The notes under the pieces are model-generated. The model searched no databases, was not told the DNA's origin, and saw only the letters and a program-made list of their open reading frames with translations. Shown here piece after piece: positions 6,754 to 15,027 of a stretch of DNA of 17,716 bases; within the stretch, counting starts at the first letter, position 1; each line of letters opens with the position of its first letter. The stretch is taken from the NCBI GenBank assembly GCA_030064795.1, contig JASJEI010000233.1, forward strand, positions 1 through 17,716. Reading direction: 5' to 3'. Both the position numbers and the translations under genes were made by a program. This DNA is from Pleurocapsa sp. MO_226.B13 (GTDB lineage Bacteria > Cyanobacteriota > Cyanobacteriia > Cyanobacteriales > Xenococcaceae).

Positions 6754-7761
6754 CTAAATGTTCGTGGCTAATTTTTGTCGATTATGGGGCTGCATTAAAT
6801 TAGCAATATCGGGCCCAATCGGAATTATTCCTCCTGGATTTAGGGGGAATAAATTACCGTAATAGTCTCGTTTGACGCTTTCTAGATCGCAGGTAGCTGC
6901 TACCCCAGGTAACTGATATAAATCTCTCAAATAAGCTCCTAGATGGTCGTAATCTTGAATGCGACGACGATTGCATTTAAACAGCCCATAATAAACGATA
7001 TCAAACCGAAACAAAGTCGTAAACAAGCGTATATCTGCGAGGGTAAGGCGATCGCCACAAAGATAACGGTTAGTTTTGAGGACGAGATCGATCTCATCTA
7101 GGGTAGCAAATAACTCTTGGCTGGCCTGTTCGTATGCTGATTGGGTTTGGGCAAAACCACAACGATAAACCCCATTATTTACGGTATGGTAGATCTTCTC
7201 GTTCCAGCGGTCTATGGTCTCTTTGAGTGCTGCTGGATAAAGATCGCAGTCTGGATGTTTGGCATATACATCGAATTGAGAGTTGAGTATTTCGATAATC
7301 TCCGCACTTTCGTTGTTGACGATCGTATTAGTTTGTTCGTCCCACAAAATAGGTACGGTGCAACGTCCCTGATAACCAGGCTGAGATAGCTGATATAGTT
7401 CTGGTACGGTCTTACACCCCAATTCTGGTTCGGATAAAGTCCACATTCCCCCTTCAGAGTCGGGATAAACAACCGATACGGCGATCGCTTCTTCTAGTCC
7501 TTTTAAAGCCCTGGTAACTAAAGTGCGGTGCGCCCAAGGACAACCCATACCGACATACAGACGATAACGATTGGCAGCGGGTTGATAAGTATTATCTGGT
7601 TTGGTATCGACAATATTTCTAAACTGACTTTCAGGACGGATGTAAGCCCCCTGGCGATCGCGGGGTGCCAGCTGCGACATCATTATCTGCCACATTGTCG
7701 TCCAAACAAACTTACCCAGTTTAATGATGATTTTACCTGGAAGGGATTTATTTTTTGCCAT
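6754..7761 (-). CDS. Glutathionyl-hydroquinone reductase (ECM4/Xi-class GST)
   Basis: Xi-class glutathione transferases remove glutathione from glutathionyl-hydroquinones using a catalytic Cys. The 335-residue protein has the diagnostic CPWAH (74-78, Cys74 catalytic) in YVGMGCPWAHRTLVTRAL. The thioredoxin-like glutathione-binding stretch TVPILWD ... IVNNESAEI follows at about 135-156, then an all-helical C-terminal GST domain with YLCGDRLTLADIRLFTTLFRFD. The N-terminal part around APRDRQGAYIRPESQFRN (32-49) is also typical of the ECM4/YqjG group. It sits eight bases downstream of panC/cmk and two bases before the TPR gene in one minus-strand unit. It acts in the cytosol, probably in quinone or redox detoxification. 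The chemistry is secure at family level; the physiological substrate is not. Confidence 0.93.
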   Translation of the reverse strand: MAKNKSLPGKIIIKLGKFVWTTMWQIMMSQLAPRDRQGAYIRPESQFRNIVDTKPDNTYQPAANRYRLYVGMGCPWAHRTLVTRALKGLEEAIAVSVVYPDSEGGMWTLSEPELGCKTVPELYQLSQPGYQGRCTVPILWDEQTNTIVNNESAEIIEILNSQFDVYAKHPDCDLYPAALKETIDRWNEKIYHTVNNGVYRCGFAQTQSAYEQASQELFATLDEIDLVLKTNRYLCGDRLTLADIRLFTTLFRFDIVYYGLFKCNRRRIQDYDHLGAYLRDLYQLPGVAATCDLESVKRDYYGNLFPLNPGGIIPIGPDIANLMQPHNRQKLATNI

Positions 7762-7769
7762 GAGTTTAA

Positions 7770-9317
7770 TTAAATAATTTTCTGATATAGTTCGATAATT
7801 CTAGCTATTACTTCCTCGACGCTTAAATTATCGGTAACTAATTCGATGGCATCATCAGCTTTTTTCAGAGGCGCGATCGCACGGTTGCTATCCTGTTCGT
7901 CTCGGCGTTGAATATCTTCAGCTAATTGCTGGAGATCGATATCATCTCGTCCTTGATTTTGCAAGTCTTGCCAACGTCTTCTGGCTCTTTCTTGGACTGA
8001 TGCGGTTAAAAAGATCTTTAATTGGGCATTAGGAAAAACATTCGTGCCAATATCTCGACCTTCAGCAATAACGCCCCCTGTTTCTCCCCATTGCTGTTGC
8101 ATCTCTACTAATTTAGCTCTAACGGCAGGTTGGGCTGCGATCGCCGAGACGTTTGCCGTTACTTCTGGGGTACGAATAGCAGTAGTTACCTCTCGATCGT
8201 TAACCTGAACTGTTGTGGGCAGATCGACTGCATTGGGAGATGTTAATTTTAGATTGACAGCATCGATTAAACTGGCGATCGCTTCAGTGTCATCGATAGC
8301 AATACCAGATTCCATAACCAACCAAGTTACTGCCCGATACATCGCCCCTGTATCCAAATAAAGCAAGCCTAATTGGTGCGCTACTCGACGAGTAACAGTA
8401 GACTTTCCCGCCCCGGCAGGGCCATCAATAGCGACAATTGGCTGAGATTGTTGTAACACGATATTATCAATTAAACGAGTAGAACCGACATAAGCTGCGA
8501 TCGCTAGTAATCCCGATCTCTGGACTCGATCGATCGGCTGGAGGCTAACAGAATCGACTAACTCAACGTATTGAATTTTAACCTGTTCTACTGGCTCTAA
8601 TTGTTGTTTGACCAAATTGACTAAAGTCTTAGCACTGGTTTCTCCTTGAGTAAAGGCGTTTTTAGCTTGTTGTAAACCGCGATAGATTTGCGCTGCTTGT
8701 TGTTTTTCAATTGTCGTTAGATACTGATTGCGAGAGCTTAATGCCAATCCCGATGCTTCTCTGACAATTGCACAGGGAACAATTTCCACGGGGATAGCTA
8801 AATCCTTGACCAGACGGCGAATGATAGCCAACTGTTGAGCATCTTTTTGTCCAAAGTATGCCCGATCTGGCTGGGTAATATTTAAAAGTTTGGTAACAAT
8901 AGTGGCAACGCCGATAAAATGCCCCGATCGATATGGCCCGCATAGCACCTCAGTCATAGCTTGAGGAGGAACAACTATGGTTGTAAGATCCAGGGCTTTG
9001 GTATCGCCATCGCTATTCATCGTCTGTGGACTAGGAGCAAAGACCATATTAACCCCTAGTTCCTCGCAGAGTTTTAGGTCTTGCTCTAATTGTCGGGGAT
9101 ACTGAGCTAAATCTTCAGTCGGAGAAAATTGTAGAGGATTGACAAAGATACTCACAATTACTAGATCGTTATCTGCGATCGCCCGCTCGATTAAGCTCAG
9201 ATGCCCTTGATGTAAGGCTCCCATTGTTGGCACTAAACCAACTTTACATTGAGCTTTTTGACGACAAATTGCTAATTGCGCGCGTAATTCGGGAATTGTC
9301 TTGAGCAGAAGCACCAT
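7770..9317 (-). CDS. panC/cmk: Bifunctional pantoate-beta-alanine ligase / (d)CMP kinase
   Basis: Two enzymes share one 515-residue chain. The N-terminal PanC part (about 1-285) joins pantoate and beta-alanine with ATP in pantothenate and CoA synthesis. It shows PTMGALHQGH (30-39), FVNPLQF (58-64), YFGQKDAQQ (154-162) and SSRNQYL (194-200). The Cmk part (about 293-515) phosphorylates CMP and dCMP, with P-loop GPAGAGKST (299-307), LDTGAMYRA, AEGRDIGT and RRDEQDSNRAIAPL. This fusion is a known cyanobacterial arrangement, so it is not an assembly artefact. The ATG at 9317 begins directly in the usual PanC N-terminus. It is the first gene of a unit with the glutathionyl-hydroquinone reductase and the TPR protein. 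No conserved ribosome-binding site is obvious. Confidence 0.97.
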   Translation of the reverse strand: MVLLLKTIPELRAQLAICRQKAQCKVGLVPTMGALHQGHLSLIERAIADNDLVIVSIFVNPLQFSPTEDLAQYPRQLEQDLKLCEELGVNMVFAPSPQTMNSDGDTKALDLTTIVVPPQAMTEVLCGPYRSGHFIGVATIVTKLLNITQPDRAYFGQKDAQQLAIIRRLVKDLAIPVEIVPCAIVREASGLALSSRNQYLTTIEKQQAAQIYRGLQQAKNAFTQGETSAKTLVNLVKQQLEPVEQVKIQYVELVDSVSLQPIDRVQRSGLLAIAAYVGSTRLIDNIVLQQSQPIVAIDGPAGAGKSTVTRRVAHQLGLLYLDTGAMYRAVTWLVMESGIAIDDTEAIASLIDAVNLKLTSPNAVDLPTTVQVNDREVTTAIRTPEVTANVSAIAAQPAVRAKLVEMQQQWGETGGVIAEGRDIGTNVFPNAQLKIFLTASVQERARRRWQDLQNQGRDDIDLQQLAEDIQRRDEQDSNRAIAPLKKADDAIELVTDNLSVEEVIARIIELYQKII

Positions 9318-9399
9318 AGATCTTGACGATTAATTAATTGTCCGCGATCGATTATCGATCTAAATTATGAATTAAATAGGACATGATACTTCATCTATC

Positions 9400-9537
9400 G
9401 GAGTTCGGAGTTGGTAGAGACGTTCGATGGAAATTCCCTAGAGGAGTTCGGAGTTAGTTGTACTTCCTTGTTCCTTGTTCCTCTGCTCCTCTACTTCCCC
9501 TGCTCCCTCTACTTCCCTGCTACACTTCCTCTACCGC
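9400..9537. repeat. Direct repeats and pyrimidine-rich tract between rlpA-like gene and panC/cmk
   Basis: GGAGTTCGGAGTT occurs at 9400-9412 and again at 9443-9455, and is itself an internal GGAGTTC duplication. It is followed by a pyrimidine-rich run (about 9464-9537) made of degenerate TTCCTTG / CTCCTCT / TTCCCCTG units with a period near seven, reaching the end of the rlpA-like gene. Such runs are frequent between cyanobacterial genes. No function is visible. Confidence 0.6.
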
Positions 9538-10121
9538 CCCAAAATAGTCACCCTAACTGGGGCAATACCAGAACGAATCATACCCAAAGAACGGGCCGCA
9601 GCAGCAGAAACATCAATTATTCTACCTTTAGCATAGGGGCCGCGATCGTTTATTCTTACGATTACCGAGCGACCATTATTGAGGTTAGTAACTTTGACTT
9701 TTGTACCAAATCTCAAGCTAGGATGAGCAGCAGTAAAGGCATTTTGATTGTATATTTCCCCATTAGCAGTCAGACGACCATGAAAACCAGGCCCATACCA
9801 AGATGCTTGACCGCTAAAAGAATTAGCTATTAAAGTTTGATTTGGCAAGGGAATTGTCTGCTGAGTTTGTGATAGTTCTAAATTATTTTCTGGCTCGAAT
9901 TTTTCCCCCTGAGTTTGCCTAGCAACACTACGGGATAAAATCAAATGTAAACCGAGAGCAATATTATCTTGGGTTTTTAAAGAAGAAACTTCCGATTTAG
10001 GCTGGAGACTTTTAATGCTAGGTTGCGCCCGTACAGTATTGGTTAATAAGCCAATATTGGCAACACTTAGTAGAGTCGAAATAATTATTAATTTGCTATT
10101 GTTTGGAAAATTAATTGGCAT
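9531..10121 (-). CDS. RlpA-like double-psi beta-barrel secreted protein
   Basis: The 196-residue protein has a hydrophobic signal sequence (about 8-30), a likely cleavage after VRA (30-32), a low-complexity linker (33-100) and a C-terminal RlpA-like double-psi beta-barrel (103-195). [19 protein letters not shown] (104-122) has the GxASWYG signature. The barrel continues through [25 protein letters not shown] and [15 protein letters not shown]. RlpA proteins bind or cleave peptidoglycan lacking stem peptides; the histidine and DRGP aspartate associated with activity are present. There is no SPOR domain, and the N-terminal Cys of a lipoprotein is absent, so it is probably periplasmic or secreted. 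It lies 213 bp upstream of panC/cmk on the same strand, probably in a separate transcript, and is divergent from purM. The role in septum or wall remodelling is inferred. Confidence 0.88.
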   Translation of the reverse strand: MPINFPNNSKLIIISTLLSVANIGLLTNTVRAQPSIKSLQPKSEVSSLKTQDNIALGLHLILSRSVARQTQGEKFEPENNLELSQTQQTIPLPNQTLIANSFSGQASWYGPGFHGRLTANGEIYNQNAFTAAHPSLRFGTKVKVTNLNNGRSVIVRINDRGPYAKGRIIDVSAAAARSLGMIRSGIAPVRVTILGR

Positions 10122-10485
10122 GGTATCAAAAGTTTTTTAATTTTAAAAAGTTATTTAATCTGGCTTATTTATATTTTCATCAATCCTAAAGTAGATAAAA
10201 CTTAGTAGAGAATTGTGCAAATACTTAAATCTGACTTAAAGTTTTTATAAATAAAGTTGCTAAAATCTGGTAGGAAAAATTTTAAATGCCACAAAAGTCA
10301 GTAAAATAACCAAGAGATTATTGGTTATTTATGTTCATACTTAAATATTGCGGGAAAAGGTAAATTGCTGGTGAAATACCTGCAAAATAGTTTTTACGAA
10401 CCAACCCTGGTCGAAAAAGAACATTTCTTAACTGATATTACTCATTTTAAATTTAGTAGTTATTGAAGATTACAAAATAATACCT
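10122..10485. other. Divergent intergenic region rlpA-like / purM with one strong dyad
   Basis: This 364-bp AT-rich stretch has no credible gene. It contains a perfect 10-bp inverted repeat, AAATAACCAA (10304-10313) and TTGGTTATTT (10321-10330), with a 7-nt centre. Because both flanking genes are transcribed away from it, the dyad is unlikely to be a terminator of either and may be a protein-binding site. No consensus promoter could be assigned with confidence. Confidence 0.45.
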
Positions 10486-11508
10486 ATGGACTATAAAGAG
10501 GCTGGTGTTGATGTTGAAGCAGGACGCTCTTTTGTGACTCAAATCCGTCAAGATGTAGAAAGTACCAAGCGATCGGAAGTTTTGGGCGGAATAGGAGGTT
10601 TTGGGGGCTATTTTCAACTGCCATCGGGTTATCGAGAGCCAGTTTTAGTCTCTGGGACAGATGGAGTCGGTACTAAGCTGAAAATCGCACAAGAATTAAA
10701 TTGTCATGACACGGTGGGCATCGATTTGGTGGCAATGTGCGTTAACGATATTCTGACTTCTGGTGCAGAACCCTTATTTTTTCTGGATTATTTGGCTACA
10801 GGAAAGCTCAATTCTCAACAATTAGCCGAGGTAGTCAAAGGAATTGCGCGGGGATGTCGCCTGAGTGGTTGCGCCCTGCTGGGGGGAGAGACGGCGGAAA
10901 TGCCTGGTTTTTATCAGCTAGGAGAATACGACTTGGCAGGGTTTTGTGTTGGAGTGGTTGAAAAGAGTAAGTTACTAGATGGCTCTCAGGTACGAGTAGG
11001 CGATGTAGCAATTGGACTAGCTAGTGCGGGAGTACACAGCAATGGTTTTAGTTTGGTGCGGAAAATCATCGCAACAGGAAATTATTCTTGGTCTGATACT
11101 CCCGACCTTCTAGAAGGTAAGAGTTTAGGCACGGAGTTAATTACCCCAACGCAGATTTATGTTAAGCCAATTTTAAAGTTTCTCTCGACTGGAATAGAGG
11201 TTCGCGGTATGGCACACATTACTGGAGGTGGCTTGCCAGAAAACTTGCCCCGTTGTATAAATAAAAATCAAGCTATGGAAATTGAGCTTGGTAGCTGGAC
11301 AATTCCACCAATTTTTAACTGGTTAGCAGAGGCGGGTGAAGTGGAACAGGAAGCTATGTTTAATACATTTAATATGGGTATTGGCTTTGTGGCGATCGTT
11401 GCTGGCGATCGCGCCGAAACTGCCTTAGAGTGGTTTAAATCTCAGAATATTGCTGCATTTAAGATCGGTCGGGTAACTTCAGGAGACGGTACTTTATCTT
11501 TTATTTAA
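10486..11508 (+). CDS. purM: Phosphoribosylformylglycinamidine cyclo-ligase (AIR synthetase)
   Basis: PurM closes the imidazole ring of AIR from FGAM using ATP, the fifth step of purine synthesis. The 340-residue length is normal. The family start [13 protein letters not shown], the [13 protein letters not shown] segment (56-68) that binds ATP/phosphate, [48 protein letters not shown] and [15 protein letters not shown] are all present in order. Domain order is N-terminal PurM-N (about 1-165) and C-terminal PurM-C (about 170-340). The ATG at 10486 matches the family N-terminus. It is monocistronic here, with a small palindrome TGCAAC-A-GTTGCA just after the stop (11515-11527) but no T-run. Confidence 0.97.
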   Translation: MDYKEAGVDVEAGRSFVTQIRQDVESTKRSEVLGGIGGFGGYFQLPSGYREPVLVSGTDGVGTKLKIAQELNCHDTVGIDLVAMCVNDILTSGAEPLFFLDYLATGKLNSQQLAEVVKGIARGCRLSGCALLGGETAEMPGFYQLGEYDLAGFCVGVVEKSKLLDGSQVRVGDVAIGLASAGVHSNGFSLVRKIIATGNYSWSDTPDLLEGKSLGTELITPTQIYVKPILKFLSTGIEVRGMAHITGGGLPENLPRCINKNQAMEIELGSWTIPPIFNWLAEAGEVEQEAMFNTFNMGIGFVAIVAGDRAETALEWFKSQNIAAFKIGRVTSGDGTLSFI

Positions 11509-11807
11509 GCAAATTGCAACAGTTGCACGGTCTTTGAGGAATAATTTTGATAAGTTAAGGGTCAAAAATTATTTAATCACCCATTGCTTCCCCTACTCCT
11601 TCATTCATGACGATTCAACTGAGGTCGATTTTTTTTACTAGCTTGGATTGCTTCAGGGGCAATAATATCTGTTACTCTAACTTTAATCCAGTACAAGAAT
11701 ATATTTGGGTAGGTTCAGCAGAGAGTACACTTCCACAAACACACGTAGATTTATTTGGCTTTGCTAGAGGATCTGACTTCAATAAAGCACTTAACTTATT
11801 AAGCTTA

Positions 11808-11882
11808 GACGCATTTACATTGCACTTTGAAATCCTCAAACGCCTTATGGAGAAGGAATAGAATAGGTAACTTTAGTGCGTC
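11808..11882. mobile_element. 75-bp MITE-like insertion with 8-bp flanking repeat TAAGCTTA
   Basis: TAAGCTTA occurs at 11800-11807 and 11883-11890. Between them lie 75 bp starting GACGCA and ending TGCGTC, a 6-bp terminal inverted repeat. Because TAAGCTTA is itself palindromic, the whole reads as a 14-bp perfect inverted repeat (11800-11813 / 11877-11890). Deleting the 75 bp and one repeat copy joins the host frames (LLSL to ERQVAQ). The insert contains no ORF of note, and its stops truncate the host gene. The class of transposase that moved it is unknown. Confidence 0.55.
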
Positions 11883-11986
11883 TAAGCTTAGAACGACAAG
11901 TTGCTCAAATATTTGATGATTGTCGAGAAATGCTCAAGATCGTTGGAGATTTTTCCTATGAATCCACTCCCCCAGAAATTTGGACA

Positions 11987-13000
11987 ACGTGAGTTCGATG
12001 AGCTCAAAAAATAGCAGGAGGTAGAGCAGGCAAGCCTTTATCCTCAAGATCGAGAGAAGGTTTAATGGGATGATAGGTATAGGCAATTAATCCACCCAGT
12101 AGATTGACCATAAAATTACAAACACTACGATGTCGCGTATGTTGAATCTGACAGATATTTTTCAACTGGTCGTTAACAGACTCGCGCTTTGGCTCGTTTA
12201 CGAAGTAGGATTCTCTCTATCAGGGGAACTAGGCGATTATTCATCTTTTTACGATAACGAGTAATCAGTTTTAAACCTCTGTTGTAAAGTTGTTCAAACA
12301 ATGCTTGGGAAATATAGCCTTTGTCGCCAAAGAGCTTGCCAAAAATGGAATAAGTTAGATCGCCAACAGGTTTACGGTCATCAGTATTAGCAGCAGTGAG
12401 TTGAAAAGACAATAATTCACCTTGGTCGTTGACAATAAGATGTAATTTGAAGCCGTAGTAACAACCAACGCCCGTTTTTGCCCCACTGTGGCAAGTCACC
12501 AAAAACATAATCGAGTTTTGGCTCGACAAGGATGACAGACTTCAATCGGGGTAGAATCGATGAAGCGCTCTTCCAGTCATTTTTCCTCTGCGGGTGGAAA
12601 GGAAACAGGATAACAGCATCAAAGACCAAGGAATAAGTTCTACAAAACGGTTGTAGCTAACTAAATTGGGGAAGTCTTTTTGCCAATGCTTCAGAACTTC
12701 GTGGAGATAAAATTCTTTAAATGTCCTGTATCCTGAGCCATGAAACAAGACCATAATTGTCATTACTTCACTGAGGCATAGTCGAGATTGACATGGTTTA
12801 CGCTGGTCATCTGTTGATAATTTGAGCTTTTGGTGATAATTTCGCTCAAAATCTTCATAAAAATCATCTAAATCGCAAAATACTTGGGTTTTATCGAGAC
12901 GAGATACAATGTTAATCATGGTTGAGACTTGCTTCTTTTCTTTCACTTGAAGTTTACATCTCAACCTTTCTTTTCTTTTATTTTCTCGTCGAACTCACGT
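11987..13000 (-). mobile_element. IS982-family insertion sequence, about 1014 bp
   Basis: The terminal inverted repeats start ACGTGAGTTCGATGAG at the left (11987-12002) and read ACGTGAGTTCGACGAG at the right (complement of 12985-13000), matching at 15 of 16 positions. TGGACA flanks both ends (11981-11986 and 13001-13006; TTGGACA if the shared T is counted), a target duplication. The single transposase gene reads on the minus strand and is frameshifted. Excision restores the host reading frame. Confidence 0.85.
12004..12919 (-). pseudogene. IS982-family transposase, four frameshifts
   Basis: The preferred start is the ATG at 12919 (MINIVSRLDKTQVF); an upstream ATG at 12964 gives an atypical N-terminus. 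The N-terminal part has the family hallmark FHGSGYRTFKEFYLHEVLKH and SYNRFVELIP. The frame then changes before FIDSTPIEVCHPCRAK (near 12565, catalytic Asp), again before VFGDLPQWGKNG (near 12516), again before VGCYYGFKLHLIVND (near 12470), and again before [10 protein letters not shown] (near 12185). The last reading ends PALPPAIF at a stop at 12004-12006. Each change equals one extra base compared with the expected protein spacing, so 916 bp minus 4 gives 304 codons, the normal length. All conserved blocks survive, but no full-length protein can be made without correction. Confidence 0.85.
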
Positions 13001-13067
13001 TGGACAGGGAAATCAAGCATAAAAAATTTACTGCAAGAATTATGGCAGACCTATTCAATTCGTGTAA

Positions 13068-14555
13068 CTCGATTCTCCAGTTTTTAGGCTGCGGCTCGGT
13101 GCCTGAGTGATGGTGTTGGTTCTAGTCGTCCTAAATCCTTTCCACTCATATGTTTACTAGACGATCGCAGTACAAAAAAGTCCTTGACTGACTGGGTTAA
13201 AAGAGCCAGTTGCTTCGCTGAATTGGGACTATGCACAATCTGCTTGATACCAACCACTAATGCCTCCATCTGGATGGTTCGTTGTAGACTGCCAACAGTA
13301 TATGCGGGCAGGTTGTTTTCAACGCGGGTCAGTTGTTCTGGATGAAGCAGCAGGCAAAGGTCAAGCAATAGACTCAGGCTCAGGCCACGGCTTGAACCTT
13401 CTTTGCCTTGTTGCTTGGCCAATTGAGCCCACCCTTCATAGCCCTTCCAATCCTCAATGAAAACCTCTACTAACCATCTGAGTGAATAGGCTTGGACAAT
13501 ATCAAGAGTGCGCCAACTCAAATCAGTGGCGACTAAATAGCGATACTCTTTTTCTCCTGGATATTTGAGTGCGATGACAAAGCGCTTTTTAGCATGGGCA
13601 CAGACCTCTAATCGGGCACTGGCGACCATAGCATTGAGCGGTTCTTGTCCTCGAATACTAATCGATCGACTTATACCCTGAAATTTCGCAAAATAGCTAC
13701 TCACCTGATACTTGCGGTTGCGATAGCGAATATTTTGATTGTTGCGCAACTGACTGACAACTTGGCATCCATCGAATAAGGCCGATGCTGCATCCATAAA
13801 ACTCTGTTGACCATAGAGCGCGTCAGCCACCACCGCCTTAACCGTAATCTGGGAGTGGCAGTGGCGAAACTGTTCCATTAATTGCAGAGCCAATTGCGCT
13901 TTTGTAGGGTATTCAGGATTTGGTGCTGGTGCGGATGGACGGTTTTTCTTGCTCACTCCTTTTTTCTTAAGCCGTTCATCTTCCTTTTTCCACTCTCGCT
14001 GCACGCTTGTCAGGCTGGTAAAATGAGAACCCAACGGGCAGTGTGACTTTGGGAGTGATCAGCACTAACAAGACGATGGTTTGACCGTTGACATATCCTC
14101 CACTTGCTTTATCCTTGAGCTTATGCGCCTTGAAAATTCGTTTGGTTGTTTTACTCCGACGATGATCTGAGTCGTCTGTGCTCAGAATTCCTTGCTTGAT
14201 TCCATGCTGGCGTAAGACAATTCTCACACTCACCTGTAAAACTAGCACCCAGGCAATTTGGGAATGATGAAACATCCAAGATAAGGCTGACTGTTTGTAT
14301 TTCCCTAAACTCGCTCGCTCAAACCTAGCCCAGCATATGCTGTTGGTTAAGAGAATCCCCATCAGGCAAAACCCTAACCACTTACCTTGGGTTGAACTCA
14401 ATCCCTTCCCCGGCTCATGCGCTCTCAAACCATTATCTAATTCATCAACAAATGTTTTGACAAATGGTAGTGGGGTATTGAGCAACATTGCTTCTTCTCC
14501 CTATTGTCCTTCAAGCAGGATTATACGATGAAGCTTCAAAAACTGGAGAATCGAG
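13068..14555 (-). mobile_element. IS4-superfamily insertion sequence, about 1488 bp
   Basis: The ends carry a perfect 19-bp inverted repeat, ACTCGATTCTCCAGTTTTT (13067-13085 and the complement of 14538-14556). The repeat TGTAA (13063-13067 and 14556-14560; GTGTAA if one more base is counted) flanks the element, and deleting the element plus one copy restores the host frame (SIRV to KSQREPW). A 5-6 bp duplication is shorter than is usual for classic IS4, and suggests an ISH3-like or other subgroup. The transposase stop lies inside the left inverted repeat. Confidence 0.82.
13084..14488 (-). pseudogene. IS4-superfamily DDE transposase, one frameshift
   Basis: The gene is split into two overlapping frames. 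The 5' part (14488 down to about 14001) codes for the N-terminus and the first catalytic Asp in GILSTDDSDHRRSK. The 3' part (from about 14030 down to 13084) carries VKAVVADALYG (second Asp) and YSLRWLVEVFIEDWK, an exact Y-(2)-R-(3)-E-(6)-K motif with the catalytic Glu. The frames join where KVTLPVGFSFYQPDKR continues as QREWKKEDERLKKKG, near 14001, equivalent to one extra base. No slippery A-rich heptamer stands at the overlap, so a mutation is more likely than programmed frameshifting. All three catalytic residues are otherwise intact. Confidence 0.82.
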
Positions 14556-15006
14556 TGTAAAGTCACAAAGAGAGCCTTGGTTTGGATTTAGTGACTATGA
14601 TTTGCACGATTTAAGCAATAAAATTCAAAAATATTATCCTTTAGTCAAATATCTACAGGTCTATCAAGTAAATTATCCACAACCTATTGAATATATTGTT
14701 CCTCCCGCAGCTATTATTCTATCTTTTGCTAATGGCGAAAAAGGCAGTCCCAGCTATAACAAAAGTGTGATTTCTGCCATAGAAAGATTGGCTTCAATAA
14801 AAAAGCCTTATTAGACTATAATGATTCTGGGTGTATTCAACTTGAAGAAGACGTATGGGAATAAGCTCGTAATTGATATCAAAGAGAACATCCTTGGTTA
14901 TAAGGAAACTAACTTACTCAACGATACAATAGCGATCGCATTTAGCTTTCTATCCTCAAGAATTCATTTATTCGAGTCAACTATTAAGTATACACAATCA
15001 AAAAAC

Positions 15007-15024
15007 CATCTGCGTTCATCTGCG
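15007..15024. repeat. Short tandem CATCTGCG repeat
   Basis: CATCTGCG occurs at 15007-15014 and 15017-15024, a 10-bp period, next to the 3' end of aat. The remainder of 14865-15027 is AT-rich with one HIP1 octamer near 14933 and no supported gene. Confidence 0.45.
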
Positions 15025-15027
15025 AAT

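Larger units (their letters stand above)
11607..14864 (+). pseudogene. Unrecognised gene broken by three insertions (four exposed segments)
   Basis: Four segments form one frame: 11607-11807, 11891-11986, 13007-13067 and 14561-14814. Removing the three inserts, each with one target-repeat copy, gives 203 codons without a stop. The junctions read LLSL|ERQVAQIF, PEIWT|GKSSIKN and SIRV|KSQREPW. The last segment is a coherent conserved-looking tail (WFGFSDYDLHDL, then QPIEYIVPPAAIILSFANGE). Its stop at 14812 follows a six-A run; a -1 shift there extends the product to 14864 with an acidic tail ending LEEDVWE. The N-terminus is uncertain: an eight-T run (11629-11636) precedes a second frame that reads like a membrane helix (LAWIASGAIISVTLTLI), so an older shift is possible. 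I do not recognise the family. The gene is dead as a single product, and it lies downstream of purM on the same strand. Confidence 0.75.

Noticed and set aside
7141..7773. Plus-strand ORFs opposite the glutathionyl-hydroquinone reductase
   Set aside because: They are shadows of the well-supported minus-strand gene, with no family features.
9411..9833. 140-residue plus-strand ORF
   Set aside because: It runs antisense through the rlpA-like gene and the pyrimidine-rich repeat; its composition follows those sequences and it has no domain pattern.
12417..12629. Separate 70-residue minus-strand ORF
   Set aside because: It contains the VFGDLPQWGKNG block of the IS982 transposase in a shifted frame, so it is a fragment of that pseudogene rather than a gene.
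13984..14034. Programmed frameshift in the IS4-superfamily transposase
   Set aside because: The required shift is +1-like and no A-rich or other slippery heptamer lies in the overlap; a one-base mutation explains it better.
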